A stretch of 64,000 nucleotides of DNA, taken from contig JAFKAC010000043.1 of assembly GCA_025766275.1 (NCBI GenBank), positions 1 through 64,000 on the forward strand, given 5' to 3'. Below are positions 31,061 through 43,690 of the stretch, piece by piece. The stretch is from Lactarius indigo (lineage: Eukaryota > Basidiomycota > Agaricomycetes > Russulales > Russulaceae). Numbering within the stretch: the first letter of the stretch is position 1; each line of letters opens with the position of its first letter. A model generated the notes under the pieces. That model searched no databases. It was not told where the DNA came from and saw only the letters and a list, made by a program, of their open reading frames with translations. The translations under genes and the position numbers were made by a program.

Positions 31061-31390
31061 CCGTCAGATTCCCCAAGCTATGAATGTCCTTCCGACCCGT
31101 TGAAGAGAGAAGAATGGGAGGGAGGAAAAGGCGGGATGGAGAATACAAGGTGACAAACTAGCTCTGAGTCACGCACCGATAGAACAACGTATATCTCTCA
31201 ATGGGTATTTTATCTGGGACGTGCAATATAGCCCTTCCAGTCGTTCTATTCTGCGTTGAAGGTTGAGAAGAGAGGGACTGATACAGGATTGTCGATGGGG
31301 ATGGGAAGGAATTCAGTAGTCCCGTGAGCATTGGATCCGAGCGGCGACGGGTTGGTTGGGGCCGGCCATTTTAATTTCAGCTGGGTCCTC
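31040..31390. repeat. Repeat family R4, copy 1
   Basis: About 350 bp without a gene. It aligns closely with 56335-56700 (shared GTCAGATTCCCC, CAAACTAGCTCTGAGTCACG, CAATGGGTATTTTATCTGGG, GGATCCGAGCG). In both places it lies next to a truncated DUF6535 copy (E or K). Confidence 0.75.
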
Positions 31391-31756
31391 CATCTCGGAA
31401 CGGCTCCGCATGGTATCAACACTATAATATAATTCTCAACGCCGCTCTCAACAAAGTCCCAAGGAGAGACTATTCGCTGACACTACTGGAGCTGAGGGAA
31501 TAGAGACGGCTACCTGTTTGCGTGCAGAGGCCTTCGCGTCACTGCCTGGTATGCTCACTGGCCCACCTAAGGGGATTTCTGAGACTCATCGCTCACAGCT
31601 CTGTACTCTACCAAGTTTACATATTCGCCACGGGCCACGGTATTTGCACCATATTATAGGACAGTATATACACGAGATGAGAAAAATGTTGATATCAGGT
31701 GATATCGGGAACATATACCCTATAGCGTGTGCACGTATCAAAGAGACCGGGAGACG
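31391..31756 (+). repeat. Shared 3'-side block beside copy F
   Basis: No gene. Copy of the block found at 18001-18412, 49831-50293 and 57346-57828, ending at the stop of copy F. Confidence 0.6.
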
Positions 31757-34592
31757 TTAAACGATATCATACGAGCTATGGAAAGGCTGTGGCGGACAAC
31801 CTCCTCCCGTACGCTCGGCGTTTGGTTCACTTGTTGAAGGGCCTGTGATGGCTGGGTCAGTATCGGTGGCCGATGGCAACGGGGATTGCGGTGGGGTATC
31901 TGAAGTGGCCATGGTGTTTACGTGGATTGAGTGAACCGCCGAGGGGGGATCAAGAGCGTCGTTTTCATTGCGTGGACCAAGCTTCGGGCTGCCATCGTCC
32001 TCGACAGCGGCACCCAGATCAGGTGCAGAGGCCGGCCCTGTCGAAGCGCTGGGAGTAGTAGGGATTATTTCCGAACGATGGAGTTCTGTGTAAGAAGGCG
32101 AGGGGTCAGATCGAGCCATGGGCAAGTGTGAAGACAGCGACAAACCTGTAGGAAGTGTGTTGTCGAGAGTTGGATGGGAAGCTGAAGAAGGGCGGTTTGG
32201 TGGATCGGAAGGCGCCATGAGGTCTGCGTTGTCTTGGAGGGTAACGGCAGCGGGTAGGGAGATAGAGGAAAGAGGAGGGGCGAATGTCAAGGTTACGGAA
32301 GTAGGGTGGGGTATTGTTCCACCAGAGGTGACAAACGCATCAGTGGTCGCCGGATGTAGTGGGGTGACAGTAAATGAGAGGCTTTTGGTGGTCGCATGAT
32401 GAGCGGTCTGAGCGTGGAAGTCGTCAAGCGGTATATCCGTGTGGCTTTTGACGATGTGACGTGAGACTCGTACGGACTCGGAAAGCACATCATGACTGGT
32501 AAGGGGAGCAGGGAGTGGCGCGTCATTATTATGCAGGACAGTGTGAGCTGAGGTTGTGGAGGCAGGGTCATGAATATGGCTAACGGCGTTGCACCGTGGA
32601 TACGAGCTTGGGTCGAACAGAACCTCGAAAACGCCGCCCCTATCACGGAGGGAAGCGGAGAATCGTGTTAGGGCAGAATCGGTACCTTCATGAAGAGCCA
32701 TGTGTACCCCCAGAATCGGTCTGAGAATATATTCGGCCATCTCGCGATCGTCGTCCTTCTGCGCTTTGAGAACAATTTGATTCCAGAGTGCACAGAACTC
32801 GTGCTGCAGATCAGGTGACGTATGTCGCACATCGAAATTCGAAGCTTGCTCCAGAACTCGCGAGAACTGGTAAGCTTGCAAGCGCAGTTTCCCAATCTGG
32901 TTAAATTGGTGGCGGGCCATGTGAATAAAGCCTGCAAATGGCAAGTTGCTGTCTGTGGTGTAGTGTCGGAAGTCAGCTTCTGATATTCCCAGTTTATTGA
33001 TGGCGGAAATAAGACAAGAGTCGTCAGCGTGACGGCGTCGCGCTGTTGCGATAAGACAGGTGAGCATGGCCTCTCCAAATATTTCAGTTTGTTGGTCTCG
33101 ACCACCGCGCCAACCTTGGTGCCAATCTCGGTGCCAACCTCCGATGACACGGAGAAATTCAGTGGTCTGCAGTTCGCTAAGTTGGGACCTATCAAAGACC
33201 ATGCTGGAGATACGCCAGAATGCAGAGGGAAAATGCAGCGGGTCAGCGGCTTTCGCGCAGATCAGGGCCCGGTGTATTTTGACATGCTCGCGAAGCAAAT
33301 TGGACGAGAGACTGCGGTCGAAAAATCGCATCAACGCATCGGAAAGCTTGGCTTTGGCCTCGTCGGCGAGATCGGGTAGAGGATCGCGGACCACTCTGGA
33401 TCTGCGGAAGCCAGGTATGCCCGAAAAGAAGCGCTCCAGTTCGTCATCTTCGTCCAAACGCTCGAGCGTCCACCTGAAGGCGTGATGGTCGAATTTTCTT
33501 CCGAATTCCAGAGCAAATCCCTCGGCTATCCATTGCCTGCCCTTCAAGAAGACTTTGCGGAAGCGGTCCTTGAACTCCTGGAGGGAATGGTTATAATACA
33601 GGGGACGGTGACGACGGCGACGGAGAAGAATCATGTCAGTTGTCAAATAGGACCACCGACAAACACGAAAGACGACATGTTGTATCACAAGAGCAATGTA
33701 CCAAACTGGTAGTGAAAGCGATGTATAGTACGGGCTATCATAACGAAGGGCCGGCATCAATGTGATGCACCCGTACAGAGCCGTGCAAATCCCAACCCAT
33801 GACAACACGAATTTGAAAGCTGTCATGTTGACGTTATGAAGGAACACAACCAGACCAGCAAAGAACAGGAACAGGGAAATATGGAGAAGTGCAGGGAGTG
33901 TTTCGACCGCCCATGGAAGGAAATACTTGTTAACACCTTCATGAAAGTACGAACGGATCCATGCTCGCTTGTGTGGACTCAGGCCGTAATGAGACTGAGA
34001 GTCCTTGAGATATCTTCGTGCCCATTGCTGTAGCAACGTTGCAAGTAGAGCACAGGAAATACTGATGACCAAGCTCATGAACCAAAGTGAGTTTACCCAA
34101 ACGGCGTAGTTTGGTGGGGAGAATGGGGGTGGGGAAGAGGGGAGAGAAGTTGAGGTATTGGGGTTGGCGGCAGTCTGGTAGATATTCGCGAGGTAGAAAT
34201 TGGAGGTGTCCTGTGGGTTTGGTCGAATGTCTTGAATGGACACCGAGATCAATGATGCGACAGCAGCAGAGAATAAACCGGTCTGCGACAGTTGAGTTGG
34301 TGTGAACCACCAGACGGAAAGGTAGATAGACGCACAAATACGAGGATCCCATTTGCATCCTCTTTCCAGTTCTCGACCATCTTCTTGTCCTCTTCCGTCG
34401 CCATTTCCATATACATGGAGAAAATAGGCCCGGATCCATCGGCGAAATCAGATACACCGCGCGAGGCTTGATTTTGTCCCGACTGGGGCTGGTCATCTAT
34501 TTTGGCGGCAGGTTAGATGAGAACGGGAAAATAGAGTCAGGCAGGAAAATAGTACCTGGACCACGTACTACGCCAGTAGTAGCTCGGGACAT
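31757..34592 (-). CDS. DUF6535 membrane protein, copy F (type I, intact)
   Basis: Exons 34592-34556, 34496-34336 and 34282-31757, introns 59 and 53 nt, joining in frame to 907 residues (start MSRATTGVVR). Same build as copy D: first hydrophobic segment across the exon 2/3 join, then WVNSLWFMSLVISISCALLA, LFLFFAGLVVFLHNV and VLSWVGICTALYGC. The core includes ELERFFSGIPGFRRSRVV, and a long Pro/Ser/Thr-rich tail ends SSYDIV. Its core carries short insertions relative to its sisters (for example TEVGTEIGTKVG-like repeats on the opposite reading, about 33095-33140, from a duplicated GGTGCCAA..C unit). It is the longest copy in the window. Function unknown. Confidence 0.85.
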
Positions 34593-36240
34593 CGAAACTA
34601 TGATGTGAGTCGTTTGCGGAGAGTACAATGAGGGTGGAACGTGTTGCGGCTGGAGCGACCTCCATTATTGGGCACCACGAGGCAACAACACGAGGCTCGA
34701 CGAAACCGGAAGCGCCGCGTGTTCAACTGCTTGTCGTTGCAAAACAAGCTTCATTTCTCGTATTGCGTACTTCATAAGTCTTTTCATTGTACGGTAACAA
34801 GGGAGATCAACAAGCTGTGAACAAACTAGAGAGGGACTGTCGTAAAGTGAATACATCCCTTATTGCTTGGACGAAATATCGATTCGGTGATGTAACCATA
34901 ACCCTACCGATGGCTGCCCAGATCCACACCAATGCTTATGGAACAACTGAACGCTTCCGCCTCCGTCAACAACCCTACATATCTGGCTTTGCTTTGCTAC
35001 TATTTCCAAGTAGGATCGTACTGGGGCCCCAAGGAAGTTCAAGAGTCAAGATCAGGGAATGTGAAGGGCTACCGCGTCTTGGCGGGGGCCAGCCATTTTT
35101 TCAGCTGAGTCCCTCTCGAAGGTTTTGAAACAAAGTCTTCTCTCGCGTACACTGTGCTCGGACAATTGTCCCGTGCGGTCCTCTCATCCCTCATTCTTAA
35201 TACGGTCTCTGTTCTCTACGTATGGGATTGTTGACGAACCTCCACAGTTCCAACCAAGCATGCAGATGCACATGTGTATCCGAGTCATACCCTCACTCTT
35301 GTGACCCATCTGAAGTGCTGGACCCTTCACTGCACGACTCGGTCACGTACGTATGATTTCCACACCATTCGTAACCCTCCCTCAACCAAAGTCCGCTCCC
35401 ATCTACTCATTAGTCACATCACGAGCACCGGCATTCACACCATCTCGTACCCCGCTTTTATCGCGGTGCGCACTTGAACGATACCCCCCCGCCGCATGCA
35501 CACACGCGCTTTCCTACTTCACTGTGGACTCTGGCCCGTGCCGCATGCGCAGTTGAACCGAATTTGATACGAGGACACGGATTGGTTTCGCGCAGGGCTG
35601 GGGTTGAGTTTGCATGCGCTTCCCCTGCACCCTCGATTCCGGGCCTGCGGTTTTGGTTCACGATATATGGCATGGACTTGCACAAGCGTTGGTGCGTGAT
35701 CAATAACCTGCCCACGCGCCGGTGAGTGCCGATGTGTATTTGTGGAGAAGGCATTAAGTTACGCTAATCATGGAAGAGGCGGCAACTCCCGGCATACCGA
35801 GCTTAGATGTCCAACTCTACTCCATTAGTCCCTCTTCCCTCTTCTTCTAGATGCTACGCGAACAGTCCCCTACCTCTCCACGTTCATCTGACCACGCACC
35901 GACTGCCGCTCAACACCTTGGTTCCCTTAACTTTGCACATGGGCCCCTCTGCTTCCTGCCGTTCTGACATCCTCAACCATAAAGGAAGGATGACGATGCA
36001 AGTACGCAGGTCTCCAATTGCCGCATGTGTTCTCCGAGTATCGTATTGGCTCGCTCAGTAGCATCTATCATAGTCGCAGCATGTCCTCGTATTCCCTACA
36101 TCACTCATGGTTACACGTTTTCTTGCACTATCCATGTCTTGTGAATATGTGAAGTATGGAGTCATACATCAGAAATTTTCGAGCTACGATGATGGCGTTA
36201 AAGACACGACGAGAACACGCATTCGAATAGCGGAGTACTT
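34593..36240. other. 1.6-kb region between copies F and G without a recognised gene
   Basis: Contains the upstream motif shared by DUF6535 genes (34730-34760), a segment 35090-35290 that aligns with 56690-56870 (CTCGCGTACACTGTGCT.G.ACAATTGTC), and a short segment like 28855-28920 near 35728. Frames are short and unrecognised. No clear eIF3m PCI sequence. Confidence 0.45.
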
Positions 36241-37084
36241 TGCACAATATCATACTGGCTATGTAAAGGGTACGGAGGACGATCTCCGGTCTGCTCTTCC
36301 CCAAGAGATGACCGTGAAGGACCTGCAATGGCTACGTCAGTCACTGACGGCGATGGCGGCGGCTGTGAGGGAAGATCCGAGGTAACAATAATATTTTCCT
36401 GAATCGCCAAAGGGGGACCAAGGGAGTCGCTTTCCTTGTGCAGTGCAGCCTCCATGCTACCTTCACCCTCCGTAGCAGCAACAGGATCGGATGCAATAAC
36501 CAGCCACAGACGAGATGGGCCGGGAGCAGCAGGAGCTAGCAGTGACGAATAACATCCTGGGAGAGAAAACCCGTAGTCAGATCTAGTCGCGTGAGAGTCT
36601 AGAGACGATAACAGACCCATGGGGAGAATACTCTCGAGAACTGGGGCAGGAGACAGTAGCAATGGAACGTCCAGAACATCCAAAGTAGTATAGCAGTCGG
36701 GGATATTCTGGAAGGAAGCTGCACCAGATGGAGAACTCGAGGAAAATAAGATAGGAGGAGGTGGGGTAGATACCGAAGGTTCCAGGGTAGAGGGGATCAT
36801 CGTTGCGGAGGTATAAGAATCACATCAGCATCCGCTTTTCATCCTTCGGTCATTTTCTTGTCTTCTTCCGAGAAAATTTCTAAATAAACCGAAAAAATAG
36901 GCCAGGAGCCATTGACGAAGTTAGACACGCTCTGTGATGCTTGATTCTGCGCCGACTGAGGTGGGTAGTACTGGCAGTCATCTGTGTGAGCAACGGGGAT
37001 AAAGCCGAGTGGTGGAAAGGTACCAGATCTCGGGTCAATACCTGGTTTGGTTGAGTTGTCATCTTGGTGAGGTGCCCGGGACAT
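36240..37084 (-). pseudogene. DUF6535 copy G (type II) with internal deletion
   Basis: Exon 1 (start MSRAPHQDDNSTKPG at 37084) and most of exon 2 (FVNGSWPIFSVYLEIFSEED) are present. At about 36805-36820 exon 2 is joined directly to the middle of the tail (VILIP..., then EPSVSTPPPPILF), removing intron 2, all membrane segments and the core. A stop follows TEG near 36839. The tail ends QYDIV but the stop codon is lost and the frame runs on for 13 residues. Confidence 0.75.
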
Positions 37085-37089
37085 TGAAG

Positions 37090-38130
37090 TCTATGGTACT
37101 AGTCGTCGTTGAGAGTGCCTCGCTCATGATCGGACGAGACGCACGTGACCGCGTAACGTCCGCAAACAACACAACTAAAGCTTGCCCGATCCGCTCCCAC
37201 GACAATCTGCCCTCCGTCTTCCGGTCTCCAACACGCCCATAGATCTTGCCAGCACAAACGAAGCCGCACATGCTACAGGTCTCCTGCGTTGATGTCGAGA
37301 AGTGGCTCATTTGGGAGTTTACTCCCCCGGAGAAGAGCGCCTTGTCGACGTGTTTTCCGAAGCGAGGCAGCTGTACGGTCTCTGCCTCTCTTTCTGCTTC
37401 ACCAACTGACCCCTGATCTCCGTGCAGAGACCGCACCGCAAGCGGCATAGCACGCCGTGATTGACGTTGTCGCCACGGCCCTATCCGACCCGACCATCTT
37501 CAACTTCGTCCTGCTCTTGAAGCTCGATGCTGTCCTCGCTGCGTAATTGCACCTGCTGCTTGTACTCTGGATATCACTAAGTAGAGAGCTTAGCGAGCGC
37601 ACGCTTGACAGCACGCGCATGTAGATAACACCGGGGAGCACGGTACGTAGTATCCCGAGAATTTGTCTCTGTTCGACGCCCGGCCCTGACAACAGCACAA
37701 AAAATACATTAAGTAAATGCAGTTCTGGATGCCACTCAGCTCGAGCGCAAAGTGCGTCTACTTATTCTCGCCAGCCACGAATTCCAGAGCACCAACTAGA
37801 ACCTACGTGCAAGTAACCGCCGCGCCCCAGGTGCACGCAATCCAAGCCAAACTCTAGGCCATGGCAGTGAGCTCTCCACCGCCCTCCTTTTCTCCTTGGT
37901 AATAACCATACGTTGTAATTATTGTAAATAAAGCGATTCCGCGCGGCGGCTTGTTAACCGACAGGCCCGCTCAGACCGTCAGAGGTTCCGCAGCGCTGCG
38001 CATACATTCGGTTCGACTCCTCGTTCGACCTTTGCGGCGGCGATCGTCTCGCACTCTTTAACACTGCACTCCTGACTTCTCGCAGCCAAATTCGCCTTCC
38101 TTTCCTCCTACCAACGCAATTATCGGATGG
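37090..38130 (+). pseudogene. eIF3m relic e8 (longer subtype)
   Basis: Head to head with copy G. Readable in order: a stretch near 37200-37280 matching LPRQSALRLPVYNT of other relics, VDVEKWLIWEFTPPEKSALS, a retained intron ending CGTGCAG near 37427, AVIDVVATALSDPTIFNFVL, LLKLDAVLAA then a stop, and LDATQLERKVRLLILASHEF (about 37720-37785). After another intron (GTGAGC...AAAG) comes a C-terminal piece. It is the best-preserved example of the LDATQLER segment, which matches the eIF3m region after the PCI helices. Confidence 0.7.
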
Positions 38131-38929
38131 AAGGGTCACTGACGAGGTACTTTAGCTCACTGCTGCGATGCAATATTGCAGATTCCGAAGCGTGGTCTGG
38201 ACTATGTATTAAGCCATGGCGAACATAGATGGCCGGGTCCTCGTAAGGCACTTCCATACTCATGAAGGACATAGCGTCATCTATTATAAGAAATCGGCAA
38301 GGGTGCTTCGGGTGCTTTGCGAGGCTGAAAAATAAATGTGAGTTGGGTTAGAGCGTTGCCTAAAAATTCGTATATTATGGGGTCGATGATTAGTTCTAGG
38401 CGCCGTCGTAAGTGGTCTTGGTCGAGCCCTTACGGACTCTGTTTGGGAGCTTAGCGCTTAGCGCTTATCACTCACACTTAGAATCAGGCTAAAAGATGGT
38501 CTGCGGGGTGCACGCAAGGTGTCTAGCACAAACTCAACGCTAGTGGATGATATCCAGCACATATTTTCCGAATAGACATGGCCTAAGCGAGAATCCAGTG
38601 GATATTGGCGAAAGAGAATGCGGAGTTATCCTGCGAAGTCGGATTGTGTCCTGGGTTAGTCTCTGTATGAACGACGATGGCATTGGGGTGACTTCATGCG
38701 AGCTTCATGACGCAAGTCGGATATTAAGATTGTTTGGCTCTGTTGTGTCAGTTTTCTTAACGATTCGTCTACACTAACGTCTACGCTCCCTCCTTGGCCG
38801 ATCCATTTTTCCAGAAAAAGAAGGCATTCATTGATCCGTCATGCGTCACTCCTTGACCGAAGAGTCCATATTCAAGTAACTTGCTGCGCCTGCATTTCCC
38901 TCTCGCTATGCCGTCCTCTTGCCCTCGTC
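38131..38929 (+). repeat. Repeat family R3, copy at 38150-38700
   Basis: Aligns with 54180-54690 (+) and inverted with 47754-48270. The most conserved part reads as protein-like NPVDIGERECGVILRSRI against NPVDIDERECRVILRSRV, so it may derive from an old gene, but I do not recognise it. 38700-38929 holds nothing recognised. Confidence 0.5.
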
Positions 38930-39400
38930 TCTTGTCCACTAAAGCTTTACGAGCTTCTCCAACCCACTTCCACCTCCTACAACAATCTGTCCTTCGTCTT
39001 CTGTTTATGAGTCATTGGCCGCAATGACACGCTCCTCGCTATGAGCACAAATGGCGAGTTGTCCGTGCAGCGGGCCTCCCGCCGCGACGTCGAGAAGTGG
39101 CTGAAAGACAGGATGATTACGCTTTCAGAGAAGAGCGCTTCCTTGGAGAACGTTGTCAACGTCATTTCCAAAGCGGGATAGTCATATCCACCGTCTGCCT
39201 CTTCGATTCACCGCCTTACTCTACGGGAAGAGATACGGCATACTATTACAAGCTCACACACGTCCGCGCGCTAGACCCCCCCCATCGCAGGTGACAGTTA
39301 GTTTGTGTGATATGGTAGCCACCGCCTTGTCCTATTCGACCATCTTCGACATCGACGCGCTTTTAAAGCTTGATGCGGTCCTCACTGCACAAGCATAGGC
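38930..39400 (+). pseudogene. eIF3m relic e9 (partial)
   Basis: Readable DVEKWLKDRMITLSEKSASL (39089-39148), a shortened intron region, and ATALSYSTIFDIDALLKLDA (about 39320-39380), ending at AQA. The C-terminal exons are missing; the sequence passes into the shared 3' flank of copy H. Confidence 0.6.
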
Positions 39401-39654
39401 TACGTGCGCGCAGGCCCCCACGTCTCTGCCAGGTACACTCATCGGCCCAATCAAGGGGATCGCTGAGACTCCTCGCTCAAAGCTCGCCATTCTACCAAGC
39501 GTACACATTTCGCCACGGTATTTGTACCATGTAATAGAGACGGCATATACACAAGACGAGAAAAAGTAAAAAGTATCGAATAATTTCCATAATGACGATA
39601 TCGGGAGTCCAACAAGAATATATCGTACATTCGCATCTAAGAGACCGGGGGGTG

Positions 39655-42469
39655 TTAAACTATATCATACGGGCAATGCAAGAGCTGTGGTGGGTGATCT
39701 CCTGTACGTTCAGCATTTGGTTCACGCGGTGATGGGCTCGCAATGGTCGGGTACATGTCTGTGACTGGCGAGGAGTGCTGTGGAGGATGTGGGGTGGCCA
39801 GAGTGTTTGCGTGAATTGCGTGAATTGCGGAAGGGGGGTCAAGTGTCATTTTCACGCGTGGACCAAGCTCCGGGCTGCCGTCGTCCTCGACAGTGGCACA
39901 CAGATCAGGTGCAGAGGCTGGCTCTGTCGAAGCGCTAGGAGTAGTAGGGATTATTTCTGGACGATGAAGTTCTGTGTTAGAAAGCGAGCGGTCAGATCGA
40001 GCCATGGGTAAGTGTGAAGATAGTGACAAACCTGTCGGAAGTGTATTGTCCAGAATTGGATAAGCTGAAGGGTGGTTTGATGGATCAGAAGGTACCACGA
40101 GGTCTGCGTTGTGCTGGAGGGTAGCGGCAGCGGGTGGTGAGGTAGACGAAAGAGGAGGGGCAGATGTTGAGGTCGCAGAAGTGGGGTGGGGTACTGTTCC
40201 ACCAGAGGTGATGATCACATCAGCGGTCGCCGGATCTGGTGAGGTGACAGGAAATGAGAGGCTTTCAGTGGTCGTCTGATGAGCGGTCTGGGGGTGGAAG
40301 TCGTCAAGCAGTATATCCGTGAGGTTTTCGACGACGTGAGATGGGGCAGGTACAGACGAGGAAGGCACATCGTGACTGGTAAGGAGAGCAGGGGGCGGCG
40401 CGTCATTATCGTGCAGGACAGAGTGAGCTGAGGTTGTCGAAGCAGAGTCGTGAATATGGCTAACAATGTTGCAACGTGGATATGAGCTTGGGTCCCACAG
40501 AACTTCATCCCAAACAGGGGTGGAGGCGGAGAATTGTGTTGGGGCAGCATCGGTACCTTCATGCAGAGCCATGTATGCGTTCCGAATCGGTCTGAGGATC
40601 CTTGGCGCCATCCGCTGATTGCCGTCATTCTGCGCTTTGAGAACGATTTGATTCCAGAGCGCACAGAACTCGTGCTGCAGATCGGGTGACGTATCTCGCA
40701 CATCGAATTCCAAAGCTCCGCCAACAACTTCCTCGAACCAGGAAGATGACCAGGACGGTTTCCCGAACTGGCTAAATTGGAGGCGAGTGACGCAAATCAA
40801 GCTTGTAAGTAACAAGTTGCTGTCTGTGGCGTAGCGTCGAAGGTCAGCTTCAGGGATTCCCAGTTTATTGGGGAGGGAAATAGGCCAAGAGACGCGTTGC
40901 GCTCTTGGGATAAGAAAGGTGAACATGGCCTCTCCAAGTAATTCAGTTGGTTGGTCTCCACAACTGCACCAACCTCGCATGACACGGACAAATTCGGCAG
41001 TTTGCAATCCCTTATGTTGATCGCCAAAAATGACTCCGTCGAGGATATACAAAAATGCAACGGGAAATTGCAGCGGGTCAAGGGCTTTCGCGCAGATGAC
41101 GGCCCGGCGATTTTTGAGAAGCCCGGGAAGTAAATCGGATCTGAAAGTGCGGTCAAAAAATCCTATCAATGCTTTAGAAAGCTTCATTTTGGCCTCATCG
41201 GTGAGACTGGGCAGAGGATCGTGGACCACCTTGGAGCTGCGGATGCCGGGTAAGCCGGAAAAGAAGCGCTCCAATTCATGATCTTCGTCCAGACAGTCGA
41301 ACGTCCACATCAAGGCGCGAGCGTCGATATCTGATTGAGGTACCAGAGCAGTTTCTTCGGCTGTCCTCTCCATGCCCTGCAAGAGTAACTTGTGATAGCG
41401 GTCCTTGTTCTCCTCAAAGGAGAAGGGAAGACCGTAATGGAAGGGGTGACGATGAGGGTGAAACAGATGACGATGAAGAATTCTAGCCGACAAATAAGAC
41501 CACAAACTATAGGACCACCAACGAATACGAAAGAAGACATATCGTATCCCAATAGCAATGAACCATACCGACGATGAAAGCGATGTATAGTACGGGCTAT
41601 CAAGACGAAAGATCGGCATCAATGTGATGCATCCGTACAGAGCCACGCATATTCCAACCCACGAGAACACCAACTTAAAAGTCGTGATATAAACGTTGCA
41701 TGAGAATACAACCAGGCCGGCGAAGAACAGGAACAGGGAAATATGGAGAAGCACAGGTAATGTTTCGACCGCCCACGGGAGGAGAAACTTGTCAACACCT
41801 TCGGCAAAGAACGCACGAATTCGTGCTCGCTTTTCTGGACTGTAACGTGTCTGAGTGACCTTGAGATATCTTCGTGCCCATTGCTGCAGCAGAGTCGCGA
41901 GTAGAGCACAGGTAAGACTGATCACCAAGCTCATGAACCAAAGCGAGTTTACCCAAATTGCGTAGTTTGGTGGAGAGAATGGGGGAGGGGAAGTGGGGAG
42001 GGAAGCCAAGATATTGGGGTTGACGGTAGTCTGGTAGATATTTGCGAGGTAGAAATGTGAGGTGTCCTGTGGGTTCGGTCGAATATCCTGAATGGAGACT
42101 GAGATCAAGGATGCGACAGCAGCCGAGAATAAACCAGTCTATGACCATTGAGTATATTGAGTTAGAGTGAAGCATGAGATAGAGACGCACGAATATGAGG
42201 ATGCCGTCTGCATCCGCTTTCCAGTTCTCGGCCATCTTCTTGTCCTCTGCCGTCGCCATTTCCATGTACATCGAAAAAATAGGCCCGGAGCCATCGGCGA
42301 AATTAGATGCGGCGTGTGATGCTTGATTTTGTCTCAATTGAGGGTACTGGTCACCTGTGTTGACGCCGGGCTAGATAAGAACGGTGAGGATAGAGTCAGG
42401 TAGGAAATCAGTACCTTCATGAAATCCTGCGCCAGGTACATTATTAGCCTCATAAGGAGCTCGGGACAT
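39655..42469 (-). CDS. DUF6535 membrane protein, copy H (type I, intact)
   Basis: Exons 42469-42415, 42354-42191 and 42138-39655 with introns of 60 and 52 nt, joining in frame to 900 residues (start MSRAPYEANN). The end of exon 2 (KADADGILIF) and start of exon 3 (TGLFSAAVASLISV) form the first hydrophobic segment; then WVNSLWFMSLVISLTCALLA, LFLFFAGLVVFSCNV and VFSWVGICVALYGC. The core has ELERFFSGLPGIRSSKVV, and the Pro/Ser/Thr-rich tail ends CPYDIV. A His/Phe-rich insert (HRHLFHPHRHPFHYG) after the fifth hydrophobic stretch is not in D or J. Function unknown. Confidence 0.85.
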
Positions 42470-42964
42470 TGATGACTACGAGGCGAGTCGATTGTAGAGA
42501 GTACAAAGAAGTAGGGTAGAACGTGTTACTGTAAAGCCAGAACGACTTATCGCCGTGACCGTGACGCGACGAGGTTCGACCGAACCGCAAGCGCCGGATG
42601 TTCAACAGATTGTCGTTGCGAAATAGGCTTCATTTCTCATATTGTGTACTTTTGAATCTCTGAACTTCACGGTAACAAAGGGAGTCAACATTCCGGTAAA
42701 GACTAGAGGTAGGTCACCGAATAAAATCCAGTATTGGGCGTTATGTTTGGACGAAATATCGATTAGCGCTGAGCTCGAACCGAACCACTGGCACTGATGT
42801 AACACCTACCGCTGGCTGCCTTCCTCTCAATCCGATCATACAATATCGGACCAATTGAACGCTCCTCGTCTCCATTAACAATTCTGTATACTTGACTCTA
42901 TTCTTCTATTTCCCAGCGGGTCATACCGAGAGGTTCCGAGAAAGTTCAAGAGTCAAGCGATGGG
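42470..42964. other. Divergent region upstream of copy H
   Basis: No gene. Carries the upstream motif shared with copies B, D and F (42610-42650) and the ACCGAGAGGTTCCGAGAAAG segment (42927-42946) shared with 21912. Confidence 0.5.
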
Positions 42965-43690
42965 TTGCATGCAGGTTTCTCAGCGTTGACGTCAAGAAGT
43001 GACTTGAGGAGTGGGAGATAATACCCTCAAGGAGGTCTTTTTTGAGAGCGTTTTGCGACGTCTTTTCTGGAGCAGAGCAGCCGTGCGTCCCTTTCCTCTC
43101 TCTCCGCTTCGCCTGCTCACGCGTCTCGCTCTCCGTGCAAACTATGCACGCTCGTCCCCTCGTTACTGTAAACCTGCATCGCAGATGATACAACTTGCAG
43201 TATTCGACGCGACTGCGACTGCCCTGCCCGACCCCTACCATCTTGTCCCTCTCCTTAGACTTGGCGTGATGGCTGCGCAAGCACTCGCTCTTCATGCTCC
43301 TCCGGATATCCCCTGATGGCGGGCTGGATGACTTGTACACCCGCCAGCACGGACACGCAGATACCGCCAGAATTACGGCACGTGTCCCGACCCGGGTAGA
43401 GCGCTCAGCGCTGGACAGCTGGATCACCTATGGTGGGTCTTCCCTCCACCCCCACCAAATTCTTTTCCTCTCTTTCTTCATTGACGCTACTAAATACAAA
43501 GTAGCCCGCGCCGGCTTGTTCAAGGCCAAGCATCCACAGGCGTATTCTGTCCGCAGAAGCGAGTGCTGTTGGTCTTGGGCCTCTTTATATGGGCTGCCTG
43601 TCTCGACGTCGTCACCTTCTCCCGGCACAGTAACGGAGCAGTCACCGCTGGTAGTGAAGTAGTTTGAGACTCCTATGGAGGGATGTCCAC
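42965..43690 (+). pseudogene. eIF3m relic e10
   Basis: Readable VDVKK, a stop, then LEEWEIIPSRR (TGG to TGA in the KW motif), a retained intron near 43080-43140, a decayed PCI part (TALPDPYHLVPLLRLGVMAA) and C-terminal remnants after a further retained intron at about 43430-43495. Deleted subtype. Confidence 0.55.

Noticed and set aside
35474..35754. Overlapping 80-100-residue frames on both strands near 35.5 kb
   Set aside because: GC-rich sequence with frames open on both strands, no motif, not conserved in the related segment near 56.9 kb.
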